Below are positions 35,401 through 49,800 of a DNA stretch of 64,000 nucleotides, piece after piece (the stretch's first letter is position 1; every line of letters begins with the position of its first letter). The position numbers and the translations under genes are program-made. The notes under the pieces were generated by a model. That model was given only the letters and a program-made list of their open reading frames with translations. It searched no databases and was not told where the DNA came from. The stretch is from Rugalucina vietnamica (taxonomy: Eukaryota > Mollusca > Bivalvia > Lucinida > Lucinidae): NCBI GenBank assembly GCA_964017185.1, contig OZ024871.1, positions 30,728,488 through 30,792,487 on the forward strand. Direction: 5' to 3'.

Positions 35401-38400
35401 GGTCCCTCTATTCTTATTTTATAATAAAGTTACTAACATGAACGAAAAACTTCTTCCATTTTTTTCATCTGATTATGGCATTATGTTACTTTATAATGCT
35501 GGTAGAAATTGACCAATTACCTGATTAGGCTATCAATGGTTTGAAAAAGTCCTATATATCTCAGTATCATGGAATAACTACCATATCAGTTTCTTTAAAT
35601 ACAATAATTAAAGTTGAACTAAACTGTGAGAAAGCACAAACAGGTTATCCAGAGACAACCAACAAGACTGAGAACTACCACAACAGATGTAATCAATAAG
35701 TGACAATAGGGAGTAATTACTTGTGGGAACAACTTACACAGATCAGAATAATTTGTGGTAAGTTGTTCCCACACACTTAATTTGCACCTATGATCCTATA
35801 GCCTAATATTGATTTGATCTGCATTAGTTGTTCTCTGTCACGTTTGGTAGTCCCTGGATAACAGGTATAAAGCAAGAACCATCACCAGCTTATACTCACC
35901 TATCAACCACACTGGTTAGGGTAAGAGAAAAACACTGTCTTGTTATAGAGAAAATCTCAAACAACTCTACTACTGTTTATTCTACCAATCTTGAAACTAC
36001 AAGTCTTTAAGCTAACACTGCTATAGACTCTCACTTGAAGCATGATTCCAGGCCACAGCAAACACAAGAGTTTAATCACAGTTTTATTCTTTTGCATTTT
36101 TTCTTCTGTTTTGATTTTCTTCCAATCACTGCTAAAAGGTCTAATCATATTCTATAATTATGATATGAGCCGCCTCGTGGGAAAACCAACAATCTGCACA
36201 GGCAAAAACAAAGGCGCAGATCAGCTTCGCGGTAACCACAAAGCTGATCAGCACCTTTGTTTTCGCTACTCGGATAGTACAATTCCTCCTCTACTTAACT
36301 CCAAAATTTCAAGCTTCTAGCCTGCTTCTGTAGCTGTACAGGCCGGTTTGTGTCAGACCTGTTCGGAAACCACATTGTTGGTTTTTCCACGAGACGGCTC
36401 ATATGTTGATGGGCATGACAGTTCTTTCAGCACAGTAAGTAAATATTCAGTGTCATCAGTTGTAACTACCAGCTTTTAAAGCTAATGTGGCCTGTATTAT
36501 AACTAACACCTACATCTGAATCTAATTTTAAGTAGGTGTCTGGCCAAATAAATCTGCTATTTCTCGCTAGAAAATCAAATCTTTAGAACAAACTAGAATA
36601 CCTTAGATACCATCCTAGTTATCCTTACCTTTTAATGAGTATACTGTTGTCATCTTTAAATCTATTCTTGAGATCACTTTCTAAACCTTTCTCACTGGCT
36701 ACTTTTGTTAACTGTTGTTCCAAGGATTTGATCTACACACAAAAATATGGGCCGGGTCATGAGAAAACCGGATTTTTGCCAATGCAAAAACAAAGGCGCA
36801 GATGCAGATCAGCTTCGCAGTAACTGCGTAGCTGATCAACACCTTTGTTTTCGCTACACGGATAATACAACTCCTCCTCTATTTATACACGAAATTTAAA
36901 GAGTCTAGCTATTTTCTGTGACTGTACGGGCCGGTTTGTGACGGACCTTGTCGGAAATCTCAAAGACCGGTTTTCTCGCGAGGCGGCTCATATGGTATAA
37001 TGAATAACAATATTATTAGAGTAATACCAACTTCACAAAGGTTACTTGTAAAGCAATGTTTTTATAGTTTACTATTTTTGCATTTCCATCTTCATGGTAT
37101 TTTTGTCACAGATTGCCCAACAAACTGTATGGTAATTTCTGTTTCCAGTAGTCTGTTCTGTTCTGGAAGCAAGGTGATTCTAATACGTACCCACATCATA
37201 AGTTTTTATTTAGAACTGTGAAAAATTATCTTTCATTAGCGTCACTTATCATCAAATTTATTACTCCCTATAAAATTTATCTGGCCTGTTTGACTTACCC
37301 TTGAGTTCATCTCCTGGAAGCTATCATCTATGTCATCATAGATGTCATCCACCGGGCTCCTCGCCGGCCCTCGGGCAAGTTGACTGTAATAGAGAAATAA
37401 AACATGATAAAATTTAATAGCATCTACAGCATTTAATATTTTTAAGAGGGAAAAAAATAACTAAGGCATGGCTGCAGGATTTGTGTCAATTCCAATTTCA
37501 CAACAGAGTTTTGACATATAAAAAATGAAATGACCTATACTTTAATATTCTTTAAAACCATTGCTAATCCTACTGACCTTCTATTGTAGACATATCCTAG
37601 TCTTAAATCTTAATGCAGATTATTTAAATAATTGCGACCAAGAAAGTTAATCCCACAAATATTTATTTGACTTGTACAACCTTTATAGTATAATTAAGCA
37701 AAATTTTGATAAACCATTAATACTGTTTCAAGAAGACAAAGGCCTGGTCTAAGCAGAGAAAGAAAAGATAACCACCTCTTATTTGCAGTAAATAGAATCT
37801 GTTATACACATCTTCTTTCAATCATGTCATGCTGGAGCCAGTGTTTGTAATCAAAAGTATGCCTTATTTGAAATAGTCGCTAAAGTGGCTGAGAAAAAGT
37901 TGTGAACAAGCCAAAGATTGTACATCCCTACATCAATTTAGCCCTCTGTTTGGTTACTTTATTGCATTATACATGTATCTATATGGGACTGGATAGTTCG
38001 GTGATACAATGTTTGATGGTCACAACGGTCTAGGCATTAGGACAGAGACCTGCAATTGTAACATTGCATGCGATTGGCCCGAAGTGTGGGCAGATCTACC
38101 GCAGTAAATTTAAGATGTAACACTACCTACGATTGGTCATAAATGCATATCTATCAACATGATAGTATAACCTTTCTTGAATATTTTGATATATTGTGTG
38201 ATTAAATCAGCTGCTTTTTTGGCACACAATGTGAATATTTTGATATATTAAATCAGCTGTTGTTTTGCCACACGATGTCCAAATTGCGGATGTAGTGATT
38301 TTTGAATAATCATTTTTTCATTGTTGAGCGATTTTGGGGTGTCCCTAAACAGCGAAAAATACTGTCCTTGGATGCTGGCTAACACTTCATTTTTTTGCTG

Positions 38401-41400
38401 CGCTTCTACACATGTACAGCCGGGTGCAATCTCTCGTCTGCTGAATGTGTTGGGGTCCACTATGAGTTGTGAAGCATATGTCTTGTTTTAGGGCAAATTA
38501 CAATGGGAGTCTATGGGAACGATAATTATAGGTCTCTGCCCATTATGATAGTCTAGTAGTATACTATCCAAGGTTGGCTTTCATATCTTTAGTATCCTAT
38601 ACCTCATAAGATTACAGAAGAATACAAGTGCACCTCCAGGAATGGGTTGTTTTGATTTAATTCTAATTCTCAGTGCTTCTGTGTCGTTAGAATCAACAGC
38701 TTCTAAACTGTACCTGTATCATTTTTGGTTGATTTTGGGTTTAGCCATGAGCTTAGGTACCTTGGAGACTGTGTCTCGATTTTAAGTTACATCTGACAGT
38801 TTGGAGAAGCCCAGAATCTAACCCGAGAACCCTGGTTTACAATGCGAGTGGCTTAACCACTACCCCGCGAAGGCTTCTACTAGTATCAATATACATGTGT
38901 ATGATGTACATACCTAGCATAGAGTGCTGAAGCTATTCTTTTATTGGGTCTGAAAAATATAAAAGTATTGTCTTACACACAAAATAGTAGTTATAATACA
39001 CAAGTCGTTTGTAACAATGCGCCACCACCCCCAGACACTTTTGACTTTTGTTCAGCATATTCCCACTAAAATCCCCACACTGTGGGGAAAGTCCGTTGGT
39101 AACACAGTTGTTTTCCCCTGCTGTCTACTATGATTACATCACGCATACCTACAAACCCCAATTACTCCCCTCTCCCCCTGCATTGAGGGCACTATGCAAA
39201 AGGTGAAAACCAGGCTCCATTTACCCGCCTATCCCAGGCTGGGGGAGGGAGCTATGTGTACAAGTGACTGGTGCATAACTGTTACAAAGAAAACCATGAG
39301 GATGGTATTGCTACTGTGTCATCAAATATGTAGAACAAACTTCATCATTAGAGTTTGCTTGTTATACTAAAGTACTAATAACTTATACTTGGCCAGCTAA
39401 AATGTTGATTAAGACAAAACCAATGTAAAAGTTTTGAAAAACAACATAAAAAGCAGAACCTTTTTGCATAATATAAGCCGCAAATACTTAATTTAGCTAA
39501 AATTCTAATGCTGTGATAGATTTAGTACCGCTGTAACAACGAATTTATATATTAAAACATTGCACTATCTGACAATTATTACAACATTTGCATATGAATG
39601 AAATACCTCTTACTTTCTTATAAACCTCCTTTTTTCCTCCATTTAGGTTAAAAACTTAATGAGGAGAAATTAAGAAAGACTGAAATCTGAGACATCGATT
39701 ACCATACATTCAATCTCAATTTCCATCCAATTTTATGAAACATGAAACCCATTGCATGACCATAGCAAGATTTAAATCATAAAAGCAACAAGAGGAGCCC
39801 CTAGAGGATGTCCAACCAGTCGTCAAATGGGAGCAAGTCCTTTAAACAGAGAATGTCTTACTGCTGGCTACGTCAAGATTGAACCATCAGGGCCCAGGAC
39901 CCAGTTGTTCAAAGCGTCGTTAGCTTAACGATATCGTTAAGACATAAATTTGTTAAAGCCCCTATCTCACTGGAATGCGACAACTGGAGACTAGTTCGCG
40001 AATAGTTCGCGACTATTTTGCGACAAAAATAAACGATATAAACACAACTTTCACGTTGCAGTCTCATTGAATATACATTTTTGCGACAAATTCGCGAATT
40101 TCGGTCTAATTTTGAAAATATATCGCGCGACTGTCGCGCGACTGTCGCGCGATAGTCGCGCGACATTCGTGAGAGTCTCACGATTTTCCCGCGAATGTAA
40201 CTTATTTTCATTTAAATTCGTACGACAGTCGCGCGACATTCGTGCGAGTGTCGCGCGACATTCGTACGAATGTCGCTTAGTTTTATTTTCTCGCCAGATA
40301 GTCGCGAGGTTTTCGCAAGACTGTCGCGCGACCGTCGTGCGACACTCGCGCGACATTCGTACGAGTGTCGCGAAAATTTCGCATTGTAAATTCGCCAAAA
40401 GTTCGCGGCGACAAGTTCGCGACACTCGCACGAACGTCGCGCGACCGTCGCACGACAGTCGCGCGACAGTCTTGCGAAATATTTTGGAGAAAAAATTCGC
40501 ATAAAATTTTTCAACATGTTGAAAAACTTCGCGACCAGTTCGCGACTAGTTCGCGACACAAGAAATTCTCACGACACTCGCGCGACACTCGCACGAATGT
40601 CGTGCGAAAGTCCCGCGACAAAATTCGCAAAACAGTCGCGAGAAATTCGCATGCCAGTGAGATACTAGCTTAAGCAAATTTCAGCTAAAGTAACAAATAC
40701 AGTTATTTTTTGTTGAAAAAATGTGAGAATCCTTTGCAGTGCAAAGAATTCTCACATTTTTTCAACAAAAAATAACAGTGTATTTGTAATATTAATGTTT
40801 TTTATCGAAACGTTAACTAACGATGTCGTTAGTTTTGAACAACTTGGCCCTGGTTGTTCAAAATAAACAATATCGTTAGTTAACGATTTGTTAAAATTTC
40901 AAACATGCATATTACAAATATACTCTTATTTTTTGTTGATAAAATGTGAGAATCCTTTGCATTGCAAAGGATTCTCACATTTTATCAACAAAAAATAACA
41001 GTGTATTTGCTTATGTAGTCGGCATTTTGAGGTCTAAATGATGACATTATGCTAATAACGAAGTTTTGAACAACTGGCTGCAGATTGGATATTTAGCAGA
41101 TACCCCATTGCTAGGCCCAGCCGATCCGAGCTCAATGCTAATGACTTAAGAGTACAAATAATTAACCCATATCAAATCTGTTTACCTGTTGCGTTTAAAT
41201 AGTCAAGTATTCTAACAAAATGATCAAAATTATACATATATCCTTAACACAATTTCAAGCTAAATCCATTTCCAATTTTATCATTGTATGGTAAATGAGA
41301 AAGAGTTTAAAGGTTTTCACTTCATAATAAAATCTAACTTGTAGTATGGCACAATCAACCATTAAAGTATGGTATCTTTAAAGGCCATGTGATTCAGTTC

Positions 41401-44400
41401 AATGAATGAACAAAATTACTACTTTTCCAATCAAATTATTTTATAATAACTTGGTTTCAACTTCTGTGTTTCTAACCATTAAAGACTCAAAAGTGGCCAG
41501 CTCAGTCATACAAACAAACAAATCTCCAGATAAGGAAGTCGAAATCAGGACACATGTTTAAGGCTGCTGTTGAATGATTGAAATGGAGTCTAATATCCAA
41601 CCAACAGTTGAGGTCATACTGAGACAGGACCTTGGTTTAAAACTGACTGGACACACCAGAGAAGCTTGTGAAAGCTGCTATGTGCTTCTGCCATTAATCA
41701 AGTTTCATTTGAGCCGTCTCGTGGGAAAACCAACAATGTGGTTTCCGACCAGGTCCGACACAAACCGGCCTGTACAAACACAGAAAAGAGCTAGAAGCTT
41801 GAAATTTCGGATTTAAGTAGAAGAGGAATTGTACTATCCGAGTAGCGAAAACAAAGGCGCTGATCAGCTTCGCGGTTACCGCGAAGCTGATCTGCGTCTT
41901 TGTTTTCGCCTATGCAGATTGTTGGTTTTCCCATGGGGCGGCTCATTTCTCAATATGTGAGTAAAATTAAAACTTTGTTTTATTCATCATAGCTTGCTTA
42001 TAAATCACTATTTACATCTAAACATGTTATCTGTCTTAAGTGCATGTACTGAAGTTACAAATTACAACATTTAGGCTAATTTAGGTCAAGTTTTAGACAA
42101 ATTTATTTCCATAAATAGATAAGACCAAAACAATGCCTAAGTCACTAAATGAGCTATGTCTTAAGAAAACAGAATTTTTGCCTAAGCAAAAACAAAGGCG
42201 CACATCAGCTGTGCAGTAACTGCACAGCTGATCAGCGTCTTTGTTTTCACTACATAGATAGAATAATCCCTCTTCTAGTTAAATCCAAAATTTCAAGCGT
42301 CTGGCCTTCTTCTGTGGTTGTACAGGCTGATTTGTGACAGACCAGGTCAGATACCCTGAAGACTGGTTTTCTCAAGTTGTGGCTCAAATGTCAGTAGACA
42401 ATCACAAAAAGTTTTCAGGCCCATTTACAGCACACCTTACATGTACTTCCTCGTTTTCTTTTCATTGTATTAGTACAGAACAAATCATTATAAAAACTTA
42501 AATGCAGTTAACAAACATAAAAAAGCCTACATATCACTAATGTAATAAATGAGCCGCCTCATGGGAAAACCAACAATCTGCATAGGCGAAAACAAAGACG
42601 CAGATCAGCTTCGCGGTAACCGCGAAGCTGATCAGCGCCTTTGTTTTCGCTACTCGGATAGTACAATTCCTCTTCTACTTAAATCCGAAATTTCAAGCTT
42701 CTAGCTCTTTTCTGTGCTTATACAGGTCGATTTGTGTCAGACCTGGTCGGAAACCACATTGTTGGTTTTCCCACGAGGTGGCACAAATGTTAAGTGACCA
42801 AGCCATGTCAAGAGCCACTTGCTTGTACAATATACAAATGAAAAACAGAACTGTGATGTAGCTGAGCAATATCTTTGATGTTCTCTGCCTACTGTAGTAC
42901 ACCAGTCCTAAAATGTCAAAATTGGCATGTCTCTTATCTACAATCATAGCTGAGCAAATCAGTATGCATAGGCGTACCGCCCATTACGCACAGTACGCAT
43001 GTGCGTAATGTAAAAAATTAAAAGTGGCTAAATTTATGGTGTTTTTTGTCATTTTTCAATAAAAATGAGCTTTTTTGCCCTTGGTGCATATAGATTGAAA
43101 TTTTCTGGTTACGCCTATGGTATGAACCTGATCTATTTCAAAATTTTCAAATCAGACTTTCTACTGACAAACTGTTCAATTACAGGTGATCAATATCTAT
43201 CAGAAAATCAAGAGAGAGAGACATCAAGAGTGAACAAAAAATGCCTTCAGTGACAGTAAACAAGGTTAAAACAAGGACACAGACTTAATAATATAATTGC
43301 CCTCAAGACTAAGTGATAAGTTAAATCAGTTTTTATTAAGGCATATACCATGAAAATTATTGCTAACAGTAAACTTGTTCATCTATTTTATTTGGTTTCA
43401 GAGCCCAAAAAGCAATCCTTGTTAACTGTTGTGACACAAACTTATGACTTGCAATAAGCTATGTGACATATAGAGCCTAATAAGTGCAACATAACCCCAT
43501 GATATGTTTCAACCCAACCTTATAACATATGAGTCGTGTCATGAGAAAACTGGATTATTGCCTAAGAAATAAGAGCTGTCGCAGGACAGCGTAGCTCGCC
43601 TGACTTGTGCTTTGCCACTAAATCTATTAGATCTATGACCAAAGACATTGACCTAAATGTCACTCAGGTGGGTCGTGATGGTACAGCATAAAACTTCAGA
43701 CCAATATCTACCAACATGCTAAGTTCAACTTGATACATATCAATTTGATATAGATAGACTTATGATCTAAAACGTAAGTCTGTGACCCTGACCACAGGTG
43801 AGTCAAGATGCTACAGCATAACAAAAGAATAATATCTAACTGCAAAGTATCAACTAGATCCATCCATCTGTTCCAGCAATATACAGTTCAAAACACTCTA
43901 AGCAAAACCTTTAACATAAAATTTCAAAGTCTGTGACCTTGAACTCAAGGTCACCCAGGTGGGTCATGATGGTACAGCATAAAACTTCAGACCAATATCT
44001 ACCAACATGCAAAGTATCAACTTGATCCATCTACATATCCAAGAGATATACTTATAAAAACTTTAACCAAAAACTCTAACACAAAATTTCTAAGTCCGTA
44101 ACCTTGACCTCAAGGTCACCCAGGTGGGTCATGATGGTACAGAATAAAACGTCAGACCAATATCTACCAACATGCAAAGTATCAACCTGATCCATCAACA
44201 ACTTCAAGAGATATAGACTTATAAAAACTTTAACCAAAAACTTTAACAAAATATTTCTAAGTCCGTGACCTTGACCTCAAGGTCACCCAGGTGGAACATG
44301 ATGGTACAGCATAAAACTTCAGACCAATATCTACCAACATGCAAAGTATCAAACTGATCCATCAACAACTTCAAGAGATATAGACTTATAAAAACTTTAA

Positions 44401-46771
44401 CCAAAAACTTTTAACAAAAAATTTCTAAGTCCGTGACCTTGACCTCAAGGTCACCCAGGTAGGTCATGATGGTACAGCATAAAACTTCAGACCAATATCT
44501 ACCAACATGCAAAGTATCAACCTGATCCATCAACAACTTCAAGAGATATAGATTCATAAAAACTTTAACCCAAAACTTTAACATTTTGAGCAACGCCGAC
44601 GCCGACGCTAACGCCGACGCCGGAGTGACTGCAATAGCTCTTCCTGTACTTTCGTACAGGCGAGCTAAAAACAAAGGCGCAGATCAGCTGTGCAGTTACT
44701 GCACAGCTGATCAGCGCCTTTGTTTTCGCTACAAGGATAGTACAATTCCTCCTCTCCTTATATCCAAAATTTCAAGACTCTAGCTTTCTTCTATGATTGT
44801 ACAGGCCGGTTTGTGTCAAGCCTTGTCTGAAACCCCGAAGACCATTTTTCTCGCGTCGCAGCTTATATTTTTCCTGCCCTACTTTTGACAGAACTACAAT
44901 GTATGTATAATTATTTCTTTGGGGCAATTATAGACATTTATGATTATTTTGACAAAAAATCTTTTGACACTTTTCCAATAACATTGTGATATTGATCTAT
45001 CATAAAATGCTGATATCAAATACAAACATTTAACAGGCTACCCTATATGGACATAAACAAAATATTTAAAGAGCTTGATTCTTTTTTTTTTATATATATA
45101 TAATTCACATTTAAAAGCCCTGACATCCCCACTTAATTGTGCATATTTTGTATGTGTGTGGTAGTTTTATAAAGCGGTATAAAAATTACATAGTTTCTTT
45201 CATGAAACACTACTGGGACTAAATGGCAGGTCCTACTGTTCAAATATAAATATCACAATAATTTTTCACTCATGTCACGATGAAGCCATCGCTTCCTGGA
45301 TAAAAACAGTTGTATGTGAAGTCAATGTGTCTAAGAGTCTTTTTAAGAATACAGCTTGGTGTCAGTGGGGTTCAAACCCTCAACCACTCGATTTGGAGTC
45401 TGACACTCTACCACTATATCACTCTGCTCCCAATGTACACAAATGAGCTGTGTCATGAGAAAACCAACAATGTGGTTTTCGAGCAGGTCCAACACAAACC
45501 GAGCTGTAGTGAAGTGAAGTGAAGTGAAGTGAAAGTCTTTATTTATAGAGGGTAGCTCGTTTGGCATAGCCAATCTTCCACGAGGCCCTCTTAAACAACA
45601 TGTTAAACTATCTACACATACAAACATACATTCAACAAAATATATATGCATTTGTACAATCACAGAAGATGGCTAGTGGCTGGAAATTTTGGATTAAGAA
45701 AGTAGAGGAATTGTAATATCCATGTAGCGAAAACAAAGGTAGTGATCGTAACTGCGAAGCTGATTTGCATCTTTGTTTTCGCATATGCAGATTGTTGGTT
45801 TTCTCACGATCTTTACAACAATTGGTGAAAGAACATCACAACAATCAAAGCGGGTGCAGATAGTCACAAGTTTTACCCTTTATGTCTGTAGTGTCTCCCA
45901 GCATGGCCTCGTTGGCGTGCTTTCTGGCAACTGTCACAACTGCTGAAACAGGGAACCATGGGATAGATGGGTAAAAGGTGGAACTTGCAAAAAACATATT
46001 GCTGGGTAAAAGGTAACATTACTGCAATTTTCCTTTCAATTACATGTATTTCTTGCAGTTTCTCAGGCTGTGCACCAGGGCTCAGGAAATTTTGATTTCC
46101 AAATCGGTCCAGCCAAGTGATGACGTCATCGGCGACATACGAACGTGCATTGTCATACATTGATACATAGTCACGAAAACTAATGACATTTATTATTTCA
46201 GGGTTACTTACTTATGTATATGTAGAATTAATTGTAAATAGCTTGTTTTAAACTGAAATGAAAATGCCAAGAATACTTTGAATTTGTAGTTTGTTCTTTC
46301 ATATTATTCCATGATCAAATCCAATTTTTATCAGGTTTTCCCAGCATTTATTTATAAGTATGCTGGTACCCAGCATCATTGTATTGTACTGCATAAATTC
46401 TGCCATTGTTGGCACACCTCGATTTGCCAGGCCGACAGATCGTGTCTTGAACTGGTTCCCCAAGCCGGTTAAATGTCGGGTCAGCAGTCGGACTTTTTGA
46501 CAGCGTATCTGTCGGTTTGCCAGGCCGACAGATCATGTCTTGAACATTTCATGATTTGTCTTTTTAAACATCGACAAAATGCTATGTTGTGCCATTTCAA
46601 TATAAATTGAATGACAATATAAGATCGAAGTTCTGTAGCTTATATAGTCAACATAATCAACGAAATGTCATATTATGTCATTTTCAGTAACCTTTGAATG
46701 AGTTTGTAAACAGCATAATTTTCTTAAAACGGACCGCTTCTTTGACGGTCATTTGAGCAAAACAGATCAAA

Positions 46772-46818
<47 letters not shown>

Positions 46819-49800
46819 CAAAACGACCTTGATCTCAATTCTGCCGGTCTTTACCGTATAGCTCCGCCCTCACGATTGTCAGTGTAATTGGCTTGAGCCA
46901 ATCAGAAACTTGCTTGTTTGCAAGCAGTGCAGTGATACGAACCGAGACAAACAATTTGGACACGATTCAGTAGTTTTACTGCAGTGTTTTGATAATTGGA
47001 CAATTAACAGCTTGACACGTGAGTAATCAAGGGGTGTTGATTGGGAAAACCTGTGAATTATGGACCGATTAAGGAAAAAAAGACAAACAAAAACCGGTCT
47101 TGCAAATTTTATTATGATACGGTATTGGAAAATACATTTATAATCGGCCAAAATGCATTTTTTTCGGACCGATAAAAAAGCATTTTCTGAAAAATGAATC
47201 GGTCTCATGAATTCAAAATCGGTCTAAACCGACAAATTATCGGATTTCCTGAGCCCTGCTGTGCACAGAGAATTTATATCACACTAATTCAGTGAAAAAT
47301 GCAAACAACAAACAGTTAAGTCCCTCCCACGACCCTAAACAGGCTGAAAGCTGATCAGGGTCTGCATTCTGCAATGAAATCTATCTGTACAAAGTATAAT
47401 TACAGTAATGAAACATGCTTGGAGATTGCACTGGGTAAAATATGGAATTGATAGAGCTACATGTGTACAATATAACAGTACTGGCCCGAAGTACTGGGTT
47501 GTGCTAGTGTGTTTTGCAGATGCAATCAGGAATACCGGTAACAACAAAACATGCAAAAATTGTAAAAAAAACCCTTTCATTCAAGCTGGCTTATAATATT
47601 TAAAATCTATAAGAATAATATAAAGTTGTTTTTTAATTAAACGTCATAATCTGTTATTTGCGGAGAGCTTGCGGTGTGAAGCCTTTTATCACATAGTACA
47701 TGTATTCTCTTAGACAAAGTTGATCAAACACTTCTCTGGTAGAGGTGGTTTAGTTACTTGACACCAGTTTAGTTCTTGCATTGACTTTGGTTGATAGTTT
47801 AGGCAACCAGTATTTGTTTCAATGGCAGCCACTGGCTGTATAACTACAGCATTAAGACAGAAACCAGCAGTCATATTTACAAGACTTCACATTACATGAA
47901 ACGTCTATTTTCCTATAGCTTTGAGGAGAACAGGTGGTGAAATAGGACATCTAGAGGGGAAGGACGTTTTGCAAAAGATACTTGACTACTTACGAGGCAT
48001 TTGCATCCGAAGAATCTGACTCCCCTACCCCATAGTCTTCGAAATTTTCTTCATCTGTTCGACTGAAATAGATAAATCTAAATGTATTTTAAGTTGAAAT
48101 AGAAGCAGATATACGAGGTATGGCAGGAAAGTTCGTAGACACTTCAGCTATCAGAACAAGTGACGCGTTGTTGAATAAAGCGTTTTGCATAATTTCAAGC
48201 AGCAATATCTTATGAGTATATTTCAGAAATTTTGTGCAATTTGAAGTAATAACACGCTTGGCATGGCCATTTTTCTGCTTGAGGGTAGGGCCGTGCAGGG
48301 CAGGTGTCAAAACATGATAAAATGGGACAATTTTCACATTCTATTTTTGCTTGTGAAACGGCACGGAAGTGTGCTGTAACGTTTAAATATTTTGATCCTG
48401 AAAGAATGTTCAATCAATAACGTTTTCTGAATGTTTGGGCCTTGGCGGCAGTACAGTTTGATATCTGTGAATAAAATTTCAGATTCAGTCAAAAAAAATT
48501 GTTTGAAAAATTGGCGTAATTTCGACGTCGAAGAACAGTCGATAACCATAAAATTGTGTGTTTTTGTTATCGAAACTGCCAACAAACACGATGGAAATGA
48601 TATAAACAACAACATAAAACCTATCAGCTTGTCGGTCACTAGTTTACAAGTGGCAGTGTTGATTTTTGGATGCTCAATAGATCATCTAAGATGATAAACG
48701 GCGGCGGAAGGGCATTCGTCTTACATTCTCAGCGAATGAAAATGGTTTCATATGTTCAACCGGTCATCAGAGAACTTGAGGGCAGTTGGCACAGATCTGC
48801 ATTTGACAGCTGGATACACATGATAAAATTGTACCGATATCCAAGGACCCTATGTGGAATAGTTAAACTTGTTACAAATATATGAAGCACTGACAGCAAT
48901 TAACTTCAAGTAACGTCACTGAGACATTGACCCTTGCCCCGCTCCTGGTAAGGGAGGTGCTCATAAAAGGCTGTAGAAGATGTCGTATTGGCCAGATTTT
49001 CATAAGATTTCATCTTTTTGCTCATGAAATATTTTTGCAAAACCTGATAAATTCATTTTGACTGAATTTCTTTTCCTGTTGAAAATACTAATGCCTTTAT
49101 GGTGTCTACGAACTTTCCGGCCATACCTCGTAGAAGGTTTGCTTAGGTTGAATAATTAATTCACAGTCGAGACAATGTCAGTCATGTTGCTGTGCAAAAA
49201 TCAATAGTTTATTCACTTTTACATCATTAGTCACTTTATATAAGAAATTTCTTCAAAAGAACATTTTTGCTCCAGATTTAACATAAGGGCAATCAATACA
49301 AAACATCTGTACTGTATATTAAAACAATACAGTCAATCTTGATAAAAACTTACAGAAACATTCTTCTCAACTACTCAGCATCTCAAGCTTTGGTATTGGT
49401 TCAATCATGTCAATTTATATTAAATTTAAATTTAGTTCATTTGAGTAGCTGTGTGGCAACCTTTTGGGAAATAGTTTGTCCTCTTGGTCCGCCCTTTGTT
49501 CCTGTCATATCTGACACATTTGTTGCTTTAGTTATTACCTATTTGGTTTTATGGAGATGTGTGTATGTCTTTATCATTGTGCCGGTTCCTGGTTATTGCC
49601 TAATTTCATATAAAGTAGATAACCAACAATTAACCCCCACTTACCTAGTAACTGACGACCTCCCACTACTGTGGCCCCCTGGGAAGAGATTCCGCCGTGA
49701 AGTCTCCGGTGTCGAAAAGTCTATCAACAGCCCAGCGCCATCCTCGTCTGTATTGGTGTCATACTCGTTGAAGGTGTAGGCACTTGCTTCTGATGTATCT

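Larger units (their letters stand above)
38950..47993 (-). other. FIP intron J-I (9.0 kb)
   Basis: It holds hairpin MITEs H2 and H3, foldback F3, five MITE copies, pearl-like C2, a SINE-like tail insertion, a transposase fragment and an inverted-repeat element. Vertebrate FIP4 has a CxxCC-containing segment between the FEDYG and PNRKIS regions; I did not find an exon for it here. 41081-41700, 42788-43527 and 47271-47993 show nothing I can name. Confidence 0.6.

Noticed and set aside
38248-38460. 70-codon minus-strand frame
   Set aside because: It lies inside a weak inverted-repeat element in a FIP intron, with no recognisable domain.
40051-40673. Overlapping 100-145-codon frames on both strands rich in Arg, Ser and Thr
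   Set aside because: They are translations of the TCGCGCGAC word array of F3, present in several frames at once.
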